From contig NZ_AYKF01000070.1 of assembly GCF_003732545.1 (NCBI RefSeq), positions 1 through 54,786 of the forward strand: a stretch of 54,786 nucleotides of DNA, read 5' to 3'. The DNA comes from Salinisphaera orenii subsp. halophila YIM 95161. Lineage in GTDB: Bacteria; Pseudomonadota; Gammaproteobacteria; Nevskiales; Salinisphaeraceae. The translations under genes and the position numbers were made by a program. Every line of letters starts with the position of its first letter. Within the stretch, counting starts at the first letter, position 1. Of the stretch, positions 24,915 through 33,868 are shown in pieces. Below the pieces are notes generated by a model. That model worked only from the letters and a program-made list of their open reading frames with translations. It was not told the origin of the DNA and searched no databases.

Positions 24915-25709
24915 ATGGCCCAGCACGACGAGACCGGCCGCCCGCGCCGGGACGCCTCCGGCGACGATCCGGACACCATCGACTTCGGCTACGAACGCGT
25001 CGCCCGCGGCGAGAAGCAGCGCCGTGTCGGCGCGGTGTTCGACTCGGTGGCCGACAACTACGATCTGATGAACGATCTGATGTCGATGGGCATCCACCGG
25101 GCGTGGAAGCACTTCACCCTGGAACTGGCGGCGGTGCGCCCGGGCGAGCGGGTGCTGGATCTGGCCGGCGGCACCGGCGACCTCGCCGCCGGGTTCGCGC
25201 GTCGCGCGGGTCCCGACGGCCGCGTGCTGCTCTCCGACATCAACCCCGCCATGCTTGCGCACGGGCGCGACCGGCTCATCGACGCGGGCATTGTCGACAA
25301 CGTCGACTACTGTCTGGCCAACGCCGAACGGCTGCCGTTCGCCGACGACACCTTCGACTGCGTATCCATCGGCTTCGGGCTGCGCAACGTCACCGACAAG
25401 CCGGCCGCGCTGGCCGAGATGCGACGCGTGACCCGGCCCGGCGGCCGCGCGATCGTGCTTGAGTTCTCCAAGCCGGCGGTGCCGGGGCTGGACAAGCTCT
25501 ACGATATCTACTCGTTTTCGGTACTGCCCTGGCTCGGCCGCAACGTCGCCGGCGACGAGGCCTCCTACCGCTATCTCGCCGAGTCGATCCGCATGCATCC
25601 GGACCAGGACACGCTGCGCGAGATGATGCGCACGGCCGGCCTGGTGCGCTGCGGCTATCACAACCTCACCGGCGGTATCGTCGCCGTCCATCGCGGTTAC
25701 AGCCCGTGA
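24915..25709 (+). CDS. ubiE: UbiE, C-methyltransferase of ubiquinone/menaquinone synthesis
   Basis: 264 residues. Opening [28 protein letters not shown]-binding motif [38 protein letters not shown] and [24 protein letters not shown] are diagnostic of UbiE. It methylates demethylmenaquinol or the 2-polyprenyl-6-methoxy-benzoquinol intermediate in the cytoplasm/inner-membrane face. First of a chain: its stop overlaps the GTG start of ubiJ (GTGA), then ubiB follows. The N-terminal ~25 residues are extra and Asp/Arg-rich. Confidence 0.96.
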   Translation: MAQHDETGRPRRDASGDDPDTIDFGYERVARGEKQRRVGAVFDSVADNYDLMNDLMSMGIHRAWKHFTLELAAVRPGERVLDLAGGTGDLAAGFARRAGPDGRVLLSDINPAMLAHGRDRLIDAGIVDNVDYCLANAERLPFADDTFDCVSIGFGLRNVTDKPAALAEMRRVTRPGGRAIVLEFSKPAVPGLDKLYDIYSFSVLPWLGRNVAGDEASYRYLAESIRMHPDQDTLREMMRTAGLVRCGYHNLTGGIVAVHRGYSP

Positions 25710-26323
25710 CCGAGTACCGCAGCCTGCCCACGCCGGCGCTCGGGGCGGTGGAGATCGCGCTGGCCCGCTATCTCGGCAGCGATGCCCGCGCGCTCGAGCG
25801 CTGCGCGGCGCTGGCCGGATGCGCGCTGGAACTGCGGCTGTCGGATCTGGGGCTGCGGCTGGTGTTCGTGGCCGAGGATCACGGCATGCAGGTGTGCGCG
25901 GCGCCGCCGGAAGCCGCGGACGTGACGCTGACCGGCGCGAGCACGGTCTTCGGACGGCTGCTGTTCTCCGGCGGCCGCGAGGGCCTGATGGGCGCGGGCC
26001 TGCGCATCGAGGGCGACGTCGGCGTCGCCCAGCGCTTCGCCGACCTGTTCTCGGCCGTGGATTTCGACATCACCGACATCGTGGATGCCCGCTTCGGCCC
26101 GGTGCCGGCCTATGTCCTCGGCCGCGGGCTGGCCTCGGCGCGGGCGCTGGTCGCGCGTGCGGCCCGGGAAGTGCCCGAACAGGCCGCGGAATATCTGCGG
26201 GAGGAATCGCGCGATGTCGTCGGCCGCTGGGAGCATGACGTCTTCGCCGGCGAGGTCGAGACGCTGCGCGACGACGTCGACCGGCTGGGCGCGCGGCTGC
26301 GGCGACTGCGGGGCACCCGCTGA
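25706..26323 (+). CDS. ubiJ: UbiJ, ubiquinone biosynthesis accessory factor
   Basis: 205 residues. An SCP2-like lipid-binding domain ([58 protein letters not shown]) is followed by a C-terminal coiled coil ([20 protein letters not shown]). UbiJ helps organise the Ubi complex with UbiK, presenting the lipid substrate. Identification is strengthened by its fixed place between ubiE and ubiB. Start is a GTG overlapping the ubiE stop, and the ubiB ATG overlaps its stop by one base, so it is tightly coupled. Confidence 0.92.
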   Translation: MTEYRSLPTPALGAVEIALARYLGSDARALERCAALAGCALELRLSDLGLRLVFVAEDHGMQVCAAPPEAADVTLTGASTVFGRLLFSGGREGLMGAGLRIEGDVGVAQRFADLFSAVDFDITDIVDARFGPVPAYVLGRGLASARALVARAAREVPEQAAEYLREESRDVVGRWEHDVFAGEVETLRDDVDRLGARLRRLRGTR

Positions 26324-27942
26324 TGCTGTCCCGCAGCCGCCGCATGCTCGAGATCCTGCGCACCGCCCGCCGCTACGGTCTGGGCGAGCTGATGGGCGAC
26401 GCCGCGCCCACCTGGCTGCTCGGCAAGCCGCGCGATTTCGACGAACCGCTGAACGTGCGTCTGCGCCTGGCGCTGGAGGCGCTCGGCCCGGTCTTCGTCA
26501 AGTTCGGCCAGACGCTGTCGACCCGGCGCGACCTGCTGCCCGAAGGCATGGCCGAGGAGCTGTCGAAGCTTCAGGACGATGTGCCGCCGTTCGAGGGCGC
26601 CGAAGCGCGCCGGCTGATCGAGGCGGCCTACGGCCACTCGCTGGAGGTGTTCTTCGAATCCTTCGAGACCGAGCCGATGGCCGCGGCCTCGATCGCCCAG
26701 GTGCACGCCGCGCGTCTGCACCCCCGCGCCGGCGAGGTGGCCGGCCGCGAGGTCGTGGTCAAGGTGCTGCGCCCGGATGTGCACGAACGCATCGACCGCG
26801 ACATCGCCGTGCTCTATCGCCTGGCCGGTCTGGCCGCGCGCTTTCACCCGGAAGCCCGGCGGCTGCGCCCGGTCGAGATCGTGGCCGAGTACGACCGCAT
26901 CATCACCGATGAGCTGGATCTGATGCGCGAGGGCGCCAACGCCAGCCAGCTCGGGCGCAACTGGGCCGGCTCGGATCTGATCGTGCATCCGGAGATATTC
27001 TTCGACTACAGCACCGAGAGCGTGCTGGTCATGGAGCGCATGCACGGCATCCCCATCGACGACGTCGAGTCGCTCACCGCGGCGGGCGTGGATTTCAAGG
27101 TGCTGGCCGAGCGCGGCGTGGAGATCTTCTTCAAGCAGGTGTTCCGCGACAATTTCTTCCACGCCGACATGCATCCGGGCAACATCTTCGTGGACGTCAC
27201 CCATCCGCATCGGCCGCGCTACATCGGCCTGGATTTCGGCATCGTCGGCTCGCTGACGAGCGCGGATCAGCGCTATCTGGCCGAGAACTTCCTGGCGTTT
27301 TTCAACCAGGACTACAAGCGCATTGCCGAGCTGCACATCGAATCCGGCTGGATGCCGGCCGACATCCGGGTCGAGGAATTCGAGGGCGCGATCCGCACGG
27401 TCTCCGAGCCGATCATGAACAAGCCGTTGGCCGAGATTTCCTTCGGTCTGTTCCTGGTACGGCTGTTCCGGATCGCGCGCCGCTATCGCTATCAGGTCCA
27501 GCCGCAGCTGGTCCTGCTGCAGAAGACCGTGCTCAACGTCGAGGGTCTCGGGCGCGATCTCTATCCGCAGCTGGATCTCTGGTCCACGGCCAAGCCGGTG
27601 CTCGAGGAATGGATGCACCACCGCGCCAGCCCGCGGGTCGCCGCCGAGCGGCTGCGTCGCCAGGCGCCGCAGATCATGGACAGCCTGCCCGGTCTGGTCG
27701 CGACCGTGGTCAAGCGGCTGGACGAGGGCAGCACCCCCGCCGCCCGCGAGCTCGAGCGCGCGCTCGGCGACATCACCCACGAGCTGCGTACGGCGCGGCG
27801 CGCCATGCGCTGGACCGTCGTCGGTACCGGGCTCGTGGTCTCGGCGGCGGTCCTGGCGATCTACGCACCCGCCCCGGACTGGCTGACGGGCCTCGGCGCG
27901 GTCGCGGGGCTGGCCTGCTGGGTGCGCGCCTGGCGGGGGTGA
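26323..27942 (+). CDS. ubiB: UbiB, atypical kinase/ATPase of ubiquinone synthesis
   Basis: 539 residues, usual length. The family's KxGQ signature is VKFGQTLSTRRDLLP; the Ala-rich loop is MAAASIAQVHAA; ATP-binding Lys is in VVVKVLRPDV; catalytic-type NFFHADMHPGN and LDFGIVGSL follow. One or two C-terminal membrane helices (VVGTGLVVSAAVLAIYAP, LTGLGAVAGLACWV) anchor it. UbiB is needed for ubiquinone biosynthesis and acts at the membrane. ATG overlaps the ubiJ stop (TGATG); its own stop overlaps a GTG of the GNAT gene. Confidence 0.96.
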   Translation: MLSRSRRMLEILRTARRYGLGELMGDAAPTWLLGKPRDFDEPLNVRLRLALEALGPVFVKFGQTLSTRRDLLPEGMAEELSKLQDDVPPFEGAEARRLIEAAYGHSLEVFFESFETEPMAAASIAQVHAARLHPRAGEVAGREVVVKVLRPDVHERIDRDIAVLYRLAGLAARFHPEARRLRPVEIVAEYDRIITDELDLMREGANASQLGRNWAGSDLIVHPEIFFDYSTESVLVMERMHGIPIDDVESLTAAGVDFKVLAERGVEIFFKQVFRDNFFHADMHPGNIFVDVTHPHRPRYIGLDFGIVGSLTSADQRYLAENFLAFFNQDYKRIAELHIESGWMPADIRVEEFEGAIRTVSEPIMNKPLAEISFGLFLVRLFRIARRYRYQVQPQLVLLQKTVLNVEGLGRDLYPQLDLWSTAKPVLEEWMHHRASPRVAAERLRRQAPQIMDSLPGLVATVVKRLDEGSTPAARELERALGDITHELRTARRAMRWTVVGTGLVVSAAVLAIYAPAPDWLTGLGAVAGLACWVRAWRG

Positions 27943-28430
27943 CCCGGCTGCGGCCCGCGCTCGGCCCGGGCCAGGTGGATGCGGGCCTGTCCCTGCGGCG
28001 GGCCCGCCGTGACGAATGCCCGCGTCTGTTCGTCTGGTACGCGGCGGCCTATCGGGATCACATCGACGCGACCTGGGGCTGGAACGACGCCTGGCAACGG
28101 CGCGATTTCGGCCGTCTGTTCGAGCGTGTGCGGCCGCTGGTCGTCGTCGATGGCGCCCGCGAGGTGGGCTATCTGCAGGTGCTGTGGCGGGCGGGTGCGC
28201 TGCATCTGGCGAACATCGTGCTCGTGGCCGAGGCGCGCGGGGCGGGGCGCGGCGTTCGGCTGCTGGGTCATCTCCAGGCCCGGGCCGGGCGTCTGGACAG
28301 GGCGGTGACGCTGCGCGTGTTCCGCACCAATGCCCGCGCCGAGGCGTTCTACGTCCGTCACGGCTTCCGGCGCAGCGGACAGAGCGACACGCATGTCGAG
28401 ATGCGCTGGCGTGCCGTCGGACGCGGGTAG
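27939..28430 (+). CDS. GNAT family N-acetyltransferase
   Basis: 163 residues if it begins at the GTG that overlaps the ubiB stop (GTGA). Family features are the LFVWYAAAYRDHID opening, the strand-helix LHLANIVLVAEARGAGRGVRLLGHLQARA (the acetyl-CoA pyrophosphate loop, R/Q-x-x-G-x-G/A form: ARGAGRG), and the C-terminal RTNARAEAFYVRHGFRRSGQS. Acceptor unknown. Its placement as the last gene of a ubi operon probably reflects cotranscription rather than function. It converges with ctpA across 11 bp. Confidence 0.82.
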   Translation: MTRLRPALGPGQVDAGLSLRRARRDECPRLFVWYAAAYRDHIDATWGWNDAWQRRDFGRLFERVRPLVVVDGAREVGYLQVLWRAGALHLANIVLVAEARGAGRGVRLLGHLQARAGRLDRAVTLRVFRTNARAEAFYVRHGFRRSGQSDTHVEMRWRAVGRG

Positions 28431-28441
28431 CGCGGGCGCGC

Positions 28442-29782
28442 TCAGCGCGTGCGCAGGATGTAGAGCCCCTTGAGCAGGTTCAGCGCCTCGTACAGGGCGT
28501 AGTCGGACTCGGCCAGCGGCTTGCCGTCAGGTCCTTTCACGCCGTCGCGCGCGGCGGCGCTCTCATCGTCGTTGTCGTTGGCCAGCGCGCCGGCGAGATC
28601 AGCCTCCGAGAAGGGCAGAACCTCGCTGCCCTGGGCGGCGGTGACGTTGACGTTCTGAATGCCCACGTCCGGGTCGATGCCCTCGGCCTGGATCGAGCGC
28701 CCGCTCGGCGTGTAGTAGCGCGCGGTGGTGAGCTTGAGTGCGGCGCCGTTGGCCAGCGGCAGGATGGTCTGGACCGAGCCCTTGCCGAAGGTCCGGGTGC
28801 CCATGATCACGGCGCGGCTGTCGTCCTGGAGGGCGCCGGCCACGATCTCCGAGGCCGAGGCCGACCCCTCGTTGACCAGCACCACGATCGGCGCGCCGTC
28901 GAGCATGTCCCCGGGTTCGGCGTCGAACTGCTGGTCGGTGTTCTCCGCCCGCCCCTTGATCGAGACGATGCCGCCGGCGTCCAGGAAGGTGTCGGCGACG
29001 TCCACCGCGGAACTCAGCACGCCGCCGGGATTGTTGCGCAGGTCGAGCACGATGCCGCGAAGCCCTTCGTCGGCGCGGTCCTTCAGGCGCTCGAGCTCGC
29101 GTTCGAGGCTTTCGCCGGTCTGGCTGGAGAACTGGGTGATGCGGACATAGCCGTAGCCGTCGTCGAGCATCCGCGCCTTGACGCTCTCCACGCGGATCAC
29201 CGAACGCTCGAGCGTGACCGTGAAAGGCTCGTCGCGGCCGTCGCGCAGGATCGTGAGCGTGACTTCGCTGCCCGGATCGCCGCGCATCGTCTTGACCGCG
29301 TCCATCAGCGACATGCCTTTGACCGCCTTGCCGTCGATGCGCACGATCAGGTCGCCGGCCTGGAGCCCGGCCTCGCTCGCCGGGGTGTCGTCGATCGGCG
29401 CGACCACGCGCACGAAGCCGTTCTCGATCTGCACCTCGACGCCGAGCCCGCCGAAGCGACCGGAGGTCGAGATCGAGATCTCCTTGAACTCCGCCTTGTT
29501 GAGATAGGCCGAGTGCGGGTCGAGGCCGTCGAGCATGCCGCGGATGGCGTTTTCCAGCAGCGCCTGGTCGGAGACGTCCTCGACGTAGCCCTGCTTCACG
29601 CGGTTGAGGATCTCGACGAAGGTGCGCAGTTCCTCGAGCGGCAGGCCGTGCGCCGAGGCATCGGCGGCTTCGTCTCGCGAATCGTCGCCGGGCTGCGCGA
29701 GCGCGCCGGGCGGCAGGGCGAGGACGGTGCCGATGATGACGCCGAAGGCGATCAGCAGCGTGCTGCGGATTGTGGCTCGCAT
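28442..29782 (-). CDS. ctpA: S41 family carboxy-terminal processing protease CtpA
   Basis: 446 residues from ATG 29782. A signal/anchor segment (LLIAFGVIIGTVLALPPGALA) precedes the protease. PDZ domain at about 105-185 (GRFGGLGVEVQIENGFVRVV, AGLQAGDLIVRIDG); catalytic Ser309 in NEGSASASEIVAG, Lys334 and Gln338 in TFGKGSVQT, matching the Ser-Lys-Gln arrangement of CtpA/CtpB-type enzymes. It cleaves periplasmic or exported proteins at C-termini. envC lies 109 bp upstream on the same strand, a common arrangement. A frame extension to 29869 is not needed. Confidence 0.94.
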   Translation of the reverse strand: MRATIRSTLLIAFGVIIGTVLALPPGALAQPGDDSRDEAADASAHGLPLEELRTFVEILNRVKQGYVEDVSDQALLENAIRGMLDGLDPHSAYLNKAEFKEISISTSGRFGGLGVEVQIENGFVRVVAPIDDTPASEAGLQAGDLIVRIDGKAVKGMSLMDAVKTMRGDPGSEVTLTILRDGRDEPFTVTLERSVIRVESVKARMLDDGYGYVRITQFSSQTGESLERELERLKDRADEGLRGIVLDLRNNPGGVLSSAVDVADTFLDAGGIVSIKGRAENTDQQFDAEPGDMLDGAPIVVLVNEGSASASEIVAGALQDDSRAVIMGTRTFGKGSVQTILPLANGAALKLTTARYYTPSGRSIQAEGIDPDVGIQNVNVTAAQGSEVLPFSEADLAGALANDNDDESAAARDGVKGPDGKPLAESDYALYEALNLLKGLYILRTR

Positions 29783-29890
29783 GACGCTAGGACTCCCCCT
29801 GGCCGCAGCTGCGGCGCGAACGATCGGAGCGTGAACCGCGTTCCGGAACGACGCTAGAAGATAGCACACCGTCGGCCGGCGCCGGGCGCG

Positions 29891-31045
29891 TCAACCGGAC
29901 AGCCACTGCGACGGATTGACGGGGGTGCTGCCGCGCCGGATCTCGAAATAGGCGCCGCTGCGCCGATGGCCGCCGCTGCGCCCGGCCTTGGCCACCGCCT
30001 GGCCGCGCTGGACGTTGTCGCCGACTTCGACGTAGGTGCTCTCGGCGTGGCCGTAGAGCGTGTAGTAGTTGTTGCCGTGATCGAGGATCACGATCAGTCC
30101 GTAGCGGTGCATGTAGCCGACATAGACCACGCGACCGCCCGCCACCGCCCGGACCGCGGTGCCTTCGGACGCGGCCCGCCACTGGCCCTGCCATTTCAGC
30201 GGGCCGCCGGCCTTGGTGGCGCCGAAGCGGGCCAGCACCCGGCCGTCGACCGGCGGCCTCATGCGGCCCTTGAGTTCGGCGAACGGCGTGCCTTCGTCGA
30301 CCGGCGGCAGGTTCGCGAGCTCGCTCTGCAGCGAGCCGAGCAGATCCTCCAGCCGCTGGGCGTCGATACGCAGGTTCTCCAGGTTGGCCTGGCGCGAGGA
30401 CAGCTGCGAGTCGAGTGCCGCGATGGCCTCGCGGCGTTCGGCCTGATTGGCCTCCAGACGCGACAGCGTCTCGGCGCGGTCGGCCCGGCGTTCGGCCAGC
30501 GAGGCCTGTTCCTGCTCCAGGGCGCGCTGGCGCACCGCGAGATCGGCGAGGGTGTCCTGGAGCGCGTGGACCTGCTCGGTCTGGGCGCCGGCGAAGTACT
30601 CGAAATACACGAGCATGCGGCCGAGCTTCTCGGGCGACTCGCCGGACAGCAGCAGACGCATGCGGTTCATGCGGCCGCTGGAATAGGCGGCGCGGACCTG
30701 ATCCCGAAGCACGTCCAGCTTGTCGCCGAGGTCGTTGCGCTCGGCGTCGCGCCGCGCGGTGAGGCTGTCGATGCGCTCGCGATGCGCGGCGATCGCATCG
30801 TCGAGCGTGCGCAGGCGCTTATCGGCGGCGCTGATGTCGGCTTCGGCCTGATTGAGGGCGTCCGCCAGGTCGCCGCGCTGGCTCTTGTCGGCGGCGATGT
30901 GCTGGCGGACGGCGTCGATGCGATCGCGCAGGGCGTCGAGCTCGGCCCGGGCCTGCTCGGAGCGGCCGGACTGGGCCGAGCCGGTCGCGGACACGGCCAG
31001 GGTGGCGGCGAGCAGGGCGACGCCGAACGATCGAAACACGCGCAT
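29891..31045 (-). CDS. envC: EnvC-like murein hydrolase activator
   Basis: 384 residues. Signal peptide (VALLAATLAVSATGSAQ), long coiled coil (about 25-240: LDALRDRIDAVRQHIAADK, LAERRADRAETLSRL), then an M23/LytM-type domain (TAVRAVAGGRVVYVGYMHRYGLIVILDHGNNYYTLYGH split by strands). The terminal motif is GAYFEIRRGSTPVNPSQWL, lacking the HxH of active M23 peptidases, and the first metal His is also replaced, as in EnvC. So it is expected to activate amidases at the septum rather than hydrolyse. Start at ATG 31045. The downstream ctpA is on the same strand. Confidence 0.92.
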   Translation of the reverse strand: MRVFRSFGVALLAATLAVSATGSAQSGRSEQARAELDALRDRIDAVRQHIAADKSQRGDLADALNQAEADISAADKRLRTLDDAIAAHRERIDSLTARRDAERNDLGDKLDVLRDQVRAAYSSGRMNRMRLLLSGESPEKLGRMLVYFEYFAGAQTEQVHALQDTLADLAVRQRALEQEQASLAERRADRAETLSRLEANQAERREAIAALDSQLSSRQANLENLRIDAQRLEDLLGSLQSELANLPPVDEGTPFAELKGRMRPPVDGRVLARFGATKAGGPLKWQGQWRAASEGTAVRAVAGGRVVYVGYMHRYGLIVILDHGNNYYTLYGHAESTYVEVGDNVQRGQAVAKAGRSGGHRRSGAYFEIRRGSTPVNPSQWLSG

Positions 31046-31163
31046 GGGCGGGATTGTAAGCCACGCGGCCAGCGTCCGGTATGCAATAATCGCCGCCGGC
31101 GCCCGGCCCGGCCGGGCGTCATTTCGTGAAACAACCGGCCCGTCACCAGCCCGACCGGACACC

Positions 31164-31592
31164 ATGCTGCAGCAGATTCAGGAATTCATCGTCAATCATC
31201 CGTTCCTCTGGAGCGCCCTGGTGATCGTGCTGATCGCCCTGGCGGTCAACGAGGTCTATCGGCTGATGAAGGGGCACCGGCCGATCCCGGCGACCGAAGC
31301 CGTGCGGCTGATGAACACCGACGACGCCGTCGTGGTGGACACGCGCTCGGCGGCCGACTACAAGAAGAACCACATCCTCAATGCCGTGCACGTGCCCATG
31401 GCCGGCATCGAGGAACGCGCCGGCGAGATCACGAAGAAGACCGATCGCACCATCATCTGCTACTGCGGCATCGGCAACGTGGCACCGCAGGCCGCCAACA
31501 AGCTGCGGCGCAAGGGCTACACCCGCGTGTACGCCCTCAAGGGCGGCATCAACGCCTGGCAGGCGGACGGCCTGCCGGTGACCCGCAAGTAG
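31164..31592 (+). CDS. membrane-anchored rhodanese-like protein (YibN-type)
   Basis: 142 residues. One N-terminal membrane helix (LWSALVIVLIALAVNEVYRLM), then a rhodanese domain (DAVVVDTRSAADYKKNHILNAVHVP) with an active-site loop YCGIGNVAPQA, Cys present, and LKGGINAWQADGLPV. E. coli YibN and relatives look alike and sit in the same place upstream of secB; grxC, which often lies between, is missing here. Role: sulfurtransferase-like, physiological function unsettled. Start ATG 31164, divergent from envC. Confidence 0.88.
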   Translation: MLQQIQEFIVNHPFLWSALVIVLIALAVNEVYRLMKGHRPIPATEAVRLMNTDDAVVVDTRSAADYKKNHILNAVHVPMAGIEERAGEITKKTDRTIICYCGIGNVAPQAANKLRRKGYTRVYALKGGINAWQADGLPVTRK

Positions 31593-31622
31593 CCGCGAGC
31601 TCAGATCAACGAGGAGAGACCC

Positions 31623-32117
31623 ATGGCGGACGAGGCCGGCAACGGCGGTGACAACGGGCAGGCGCAGAAGCAGGTCGCGCTGCAGAAGATCTATATCCGG
31701 GACGCCTCGATCGAGGTGCCCGACGGGCCGCGCGTGTTCACCGAGGAGTACAAGCCCGACGTCAACGTCGATCTGAACACCCGCATCCACAACCTCAGCG
31801 ACGAGACCCATCAGGTCGTGGTCACGGTGACGGTCACGGCCAAGCAGGCCGATCGCACGGCCTATATCGTCGAGGTCCAGCAGGCCGGCGTGTTCCGCAT
31901 CGAGGGCTTCACCGAGGAGCGCGAGCGCAATCACGTGCTCGGGGCCTACTGCCCGTCGGTGTTGTTTCCCTACGTGCGCGAAAGCATCGGCGACATGGTC
32001 CAGCGGGCGGGCTTTCCGCACTTTCTGCTGCAGCCGGTGAACTTCGACCGGCTCTACGCCCAGCATCAGCAGAACCCGGAGTCGCCGGCCACCGACGCCG
32101 GCGACGCGACCCACTGA
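31623..32117 (+). CDS. secB: protein-export chaperone SecB
   Basis: 164 residues, typical. QKIYIRDASIEVPDGPRVF, LNTRIHNLSDETHQVVVTVTV, VEVQQAGVFRIEGF, CPSVLFPYVRESIGDMVQRAGFP and LQPVNFDRLYAQHQ are diagnostic strand and tail features. SecB holds preproteins unfolded and hands them to SecA. GGAGAG eight bases before ATG is a good ribosome binding site. It follows the rhodanese gene by 30 bp and precedes gpsA by 8 bp, the common gamma- and betaproteobacterial order. Confidence 0.97.
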   Translation: MADEAGNGGDNGQAQKQVALQKIYIRDASIEVPDGPRVFTEEYKPDVNVDLNTRIHNLSDETHQVVVTVTVTAKQADRTAYIVEVQQAGVFRIEGFTEERERNHVLGAYCPSVLFPYVRESIGDMVQRAGFPHFLLQPVNFDRLYAQHQQNPESPATDAGDATH

Positions 32118-32125
32118 ACGCGCCC

Positions 32126-33151
32126 GTGGCTACGACCGATACCGCCCGTGGCGGCCGCTGCATGGCCGTGGTCGGCGCGGGGTCCTGGGGCACGGCGTTG
32201 GCGATCCAGCTGGCGCGCAACGACAACGACGTGCGTCTGTGGGCGCGCGACGAGGCCGCCATCGCTGCGATGGCCCGTGATCGCGAGAACAGCCGCTACC
32301 TGCCGGGCTGTCCCTTTCCCGAGCGTCTGACGCCGGAGCCCGACCTGGCACGCGCGGTGGCCGCGGCCGACGATGTGTTGGTGGTCGTGCCGAGTCACGC
32401 CCTGCGCGCCTGTCTGCGCAGCCTGCGCGATCTGTTGGCCGACAGCCAGCGCGTGATCTGGGCGACCAAGGGCCTGGAGCCCGAATCCGCCCTGCTGCCC
32501 GACCGGGTCGCAGCCGAGGAGCTGGGTGCGGCGCGTGCGACCGCAGTGCTCAGCGGCCCGAGCTTCGCCGGCGAGGTCGGCCGAGGCATGCCGACGGCGG
32601 TCACGATCGCCTCCGCGGATGCGGATTTCGCCCGCGACATGGCCGGCGCCTTCCACGACGGCGTGTTCCGGGTCTACACCGCCAGCGATGTCGTCGGCGT
32701 CGGTGTCGGCGGCGCGGTGAAGAACGTGCTGGCGATCGCGGTCGGCATCTCCGACGGTCTCGGCTACGGCGCCAACGCCCGCGCGCTGCTGATCACCCGC
32801 GGGCTGTCGGAGATGATGCGGCTGGGCGAGAAGCTCGGCGGCGAGCGTGGAACGCTCGTGGGCATGGCCGGCCTCGGCGATCTGCTGCTCACCTGCACCG
32901 ACGATCAGTCGCGCAACCGGCGCATGGGGCTGGCCCTTGCCGCCGGTCACGACGTGGAGTCGGCCGAGCGCGAGATCCGCCAGGTGGTCGAGGGCGTGCG
33001 CGTGGCCCGCGAGGTGCATCGCATCGCAGAGCAGCTGGGCGTCGAGATGCCGATCGCCTCCCAGGCCTATCGCGTGCTGCACGAGGGCGTCTCGCCGCCC
33101 GAGGCCGTGCGTAGATTGACGGATCGCCCGTTCCGGTCCGAAAAAGATTAA
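32126..33151 (+). CDS. gpsA: glycerol-3-phosphate dehydrogenase [NAD(P)+]
   Basis: 341 residues from the GTG at 32126; ATG 32162 (MAVVGAGSWGTALAIQLA) is an equally plausible start because neither has a clear Shine-Dalgarno sequence. Rossmann motif VVGAGSWGTAL; VVVPSHALRACL; catalytic-domain motifs VLSGPSFAGEV, GVGVGGAVKNVLAIAVG (catalytic Lys) and GLGDLLLTCTDDQSRNRR. It makes sn-glycerol-3-phosphate for phospholipid synthesis in the cytosol. Last of the rhodanese-secB-gpsA group; phospholipid-related genes follow. Confidence 0.96.
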   Translation: MATTDTARGGRCMAVVGAGSWGTALAIQLARNDNDVRLWARDEAAIAAMARDRENSRYLPGCPFPERLTPEPDLARAVAAADDVLVVVPSHALRACLRSLRDLLADSQRVIWATKGLEPESALLPDRVAAEELGAARATAVLSGPSFAGEVGRGMPTAVTIASADADFARDMAGAFHDGVFRVYTASDVVGVGVGGAVKNVLAIAVGISDGLGYGANARALLITRGLSEMMRLGEKLGGERGTLVGMAGLGDLLLTCTDDQSRNRRMGLALAAGHDVESAEREIRQVVEGVRVAREVHRIAEQLGVEMPIASQAYRVLHEGVSPPEAVRRLTDRPFRSEKD

Positions 33152-33249
33152 AATGTGACATCAGGTCATGATGTTCGCCGTGGCGGCGGATATCGCGGCG
33201 GCCCGGTTCGGCCGCCCGAGCGGCACACCGACTCAGGACACTCCGGGGT

Positions 33250-33864
33250 ATGGCGAACTGGGTAACTTTCGGGCGCTTCCTGCTGCTTTTCGTGCTTCTG
33301 GGAATCGTCTATTCCGGGAATCCGGCGCTCCAGCTCGTGAACGCGCCGCTGACGCTGCTGATCATCGCGCTCGACGGCGTCGACGGTTGGGTGGCACGGC
33401 GCTTCAACGAGGAGACGCTGTTCGGCGCCACCTTCGACATCGCCATCGACCGCATCGTCGAGACGGTGCTGTGGGTGGTGCTCGCGCATCTGGGCTTCAT
33501 CGGCGTCTGGATTCCGCTGCTGTTCATCATCCGCGGCAATCTGGTCGACGCGATCCGCAGCAAGGGCGCCGCCTCGGGTACTACCGCCTTCGACATGATG
33601 CAGTCGCCGGTGGGGCGGTTCCTGGTGGCCGGACGCTTCATGCGCGGCTTCTATGCCGTGCTCAAGGCGGTGACGTTCGCCTGGATCCTGCTGTGGCAGC
33701 CGTTCGATGCGCTCGCGCCCGCGTTCTGGGCCGACTGGGGCGGCGTCATGAGCGGTATCGGTCTGGCGCTGGCTTGGGCCTCGGCGGCGATCTGCGTGGT
33801 CCGCGGCCTGCCGGTGATCGTGGAATTCTGCATGAACGCACGGCCGTCGCTGCAGGAGGACTAG
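33250..33864 (+). CDS. CDP-alcohol phosphatidyltransferase family protein
   Basis: 204 residues with about five membrane helices. The complete family signature is present: Asp42, Asp45-Gly46, Ala49-Arg50, Gly59, Asp63 and Asp67 within DGVDGWVARRFNE..FGATFDIAID. Such enzymes transfer a phosphatidyl group from CDP-diacylglycerol to an alcohol (glycerol-3-P, serine, inositol or other). The acceptor cannot be read from sequence. A HAD-IB phosphatase gene starts 4 bp later and gpsA is just upstream, so a phosphatidylglycerophosphate-type route is possible, but this is inference. It differs in length and helices from classical PgsA. Confidence 0.88.
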   Translation: MANWVTFGRFLLLFVLLGIVYSGNPALQLVNAPLTLLIIALDGVDGWVARRFNEETLFGATFDIAIDRIVETVLWVVLAHLGFIGVWIPLLFIIRGNLVDAIRSKGAASGTTAFDMMQSPVGRFLVAGRFMRGFYAVLKAVTFAWILLWQPFDALAPAFWADWGGVMSGIGLALAWASAAICVVRGLPVIVEFCMNARPSLQED

Positions 33865-33868
33865 TCGC

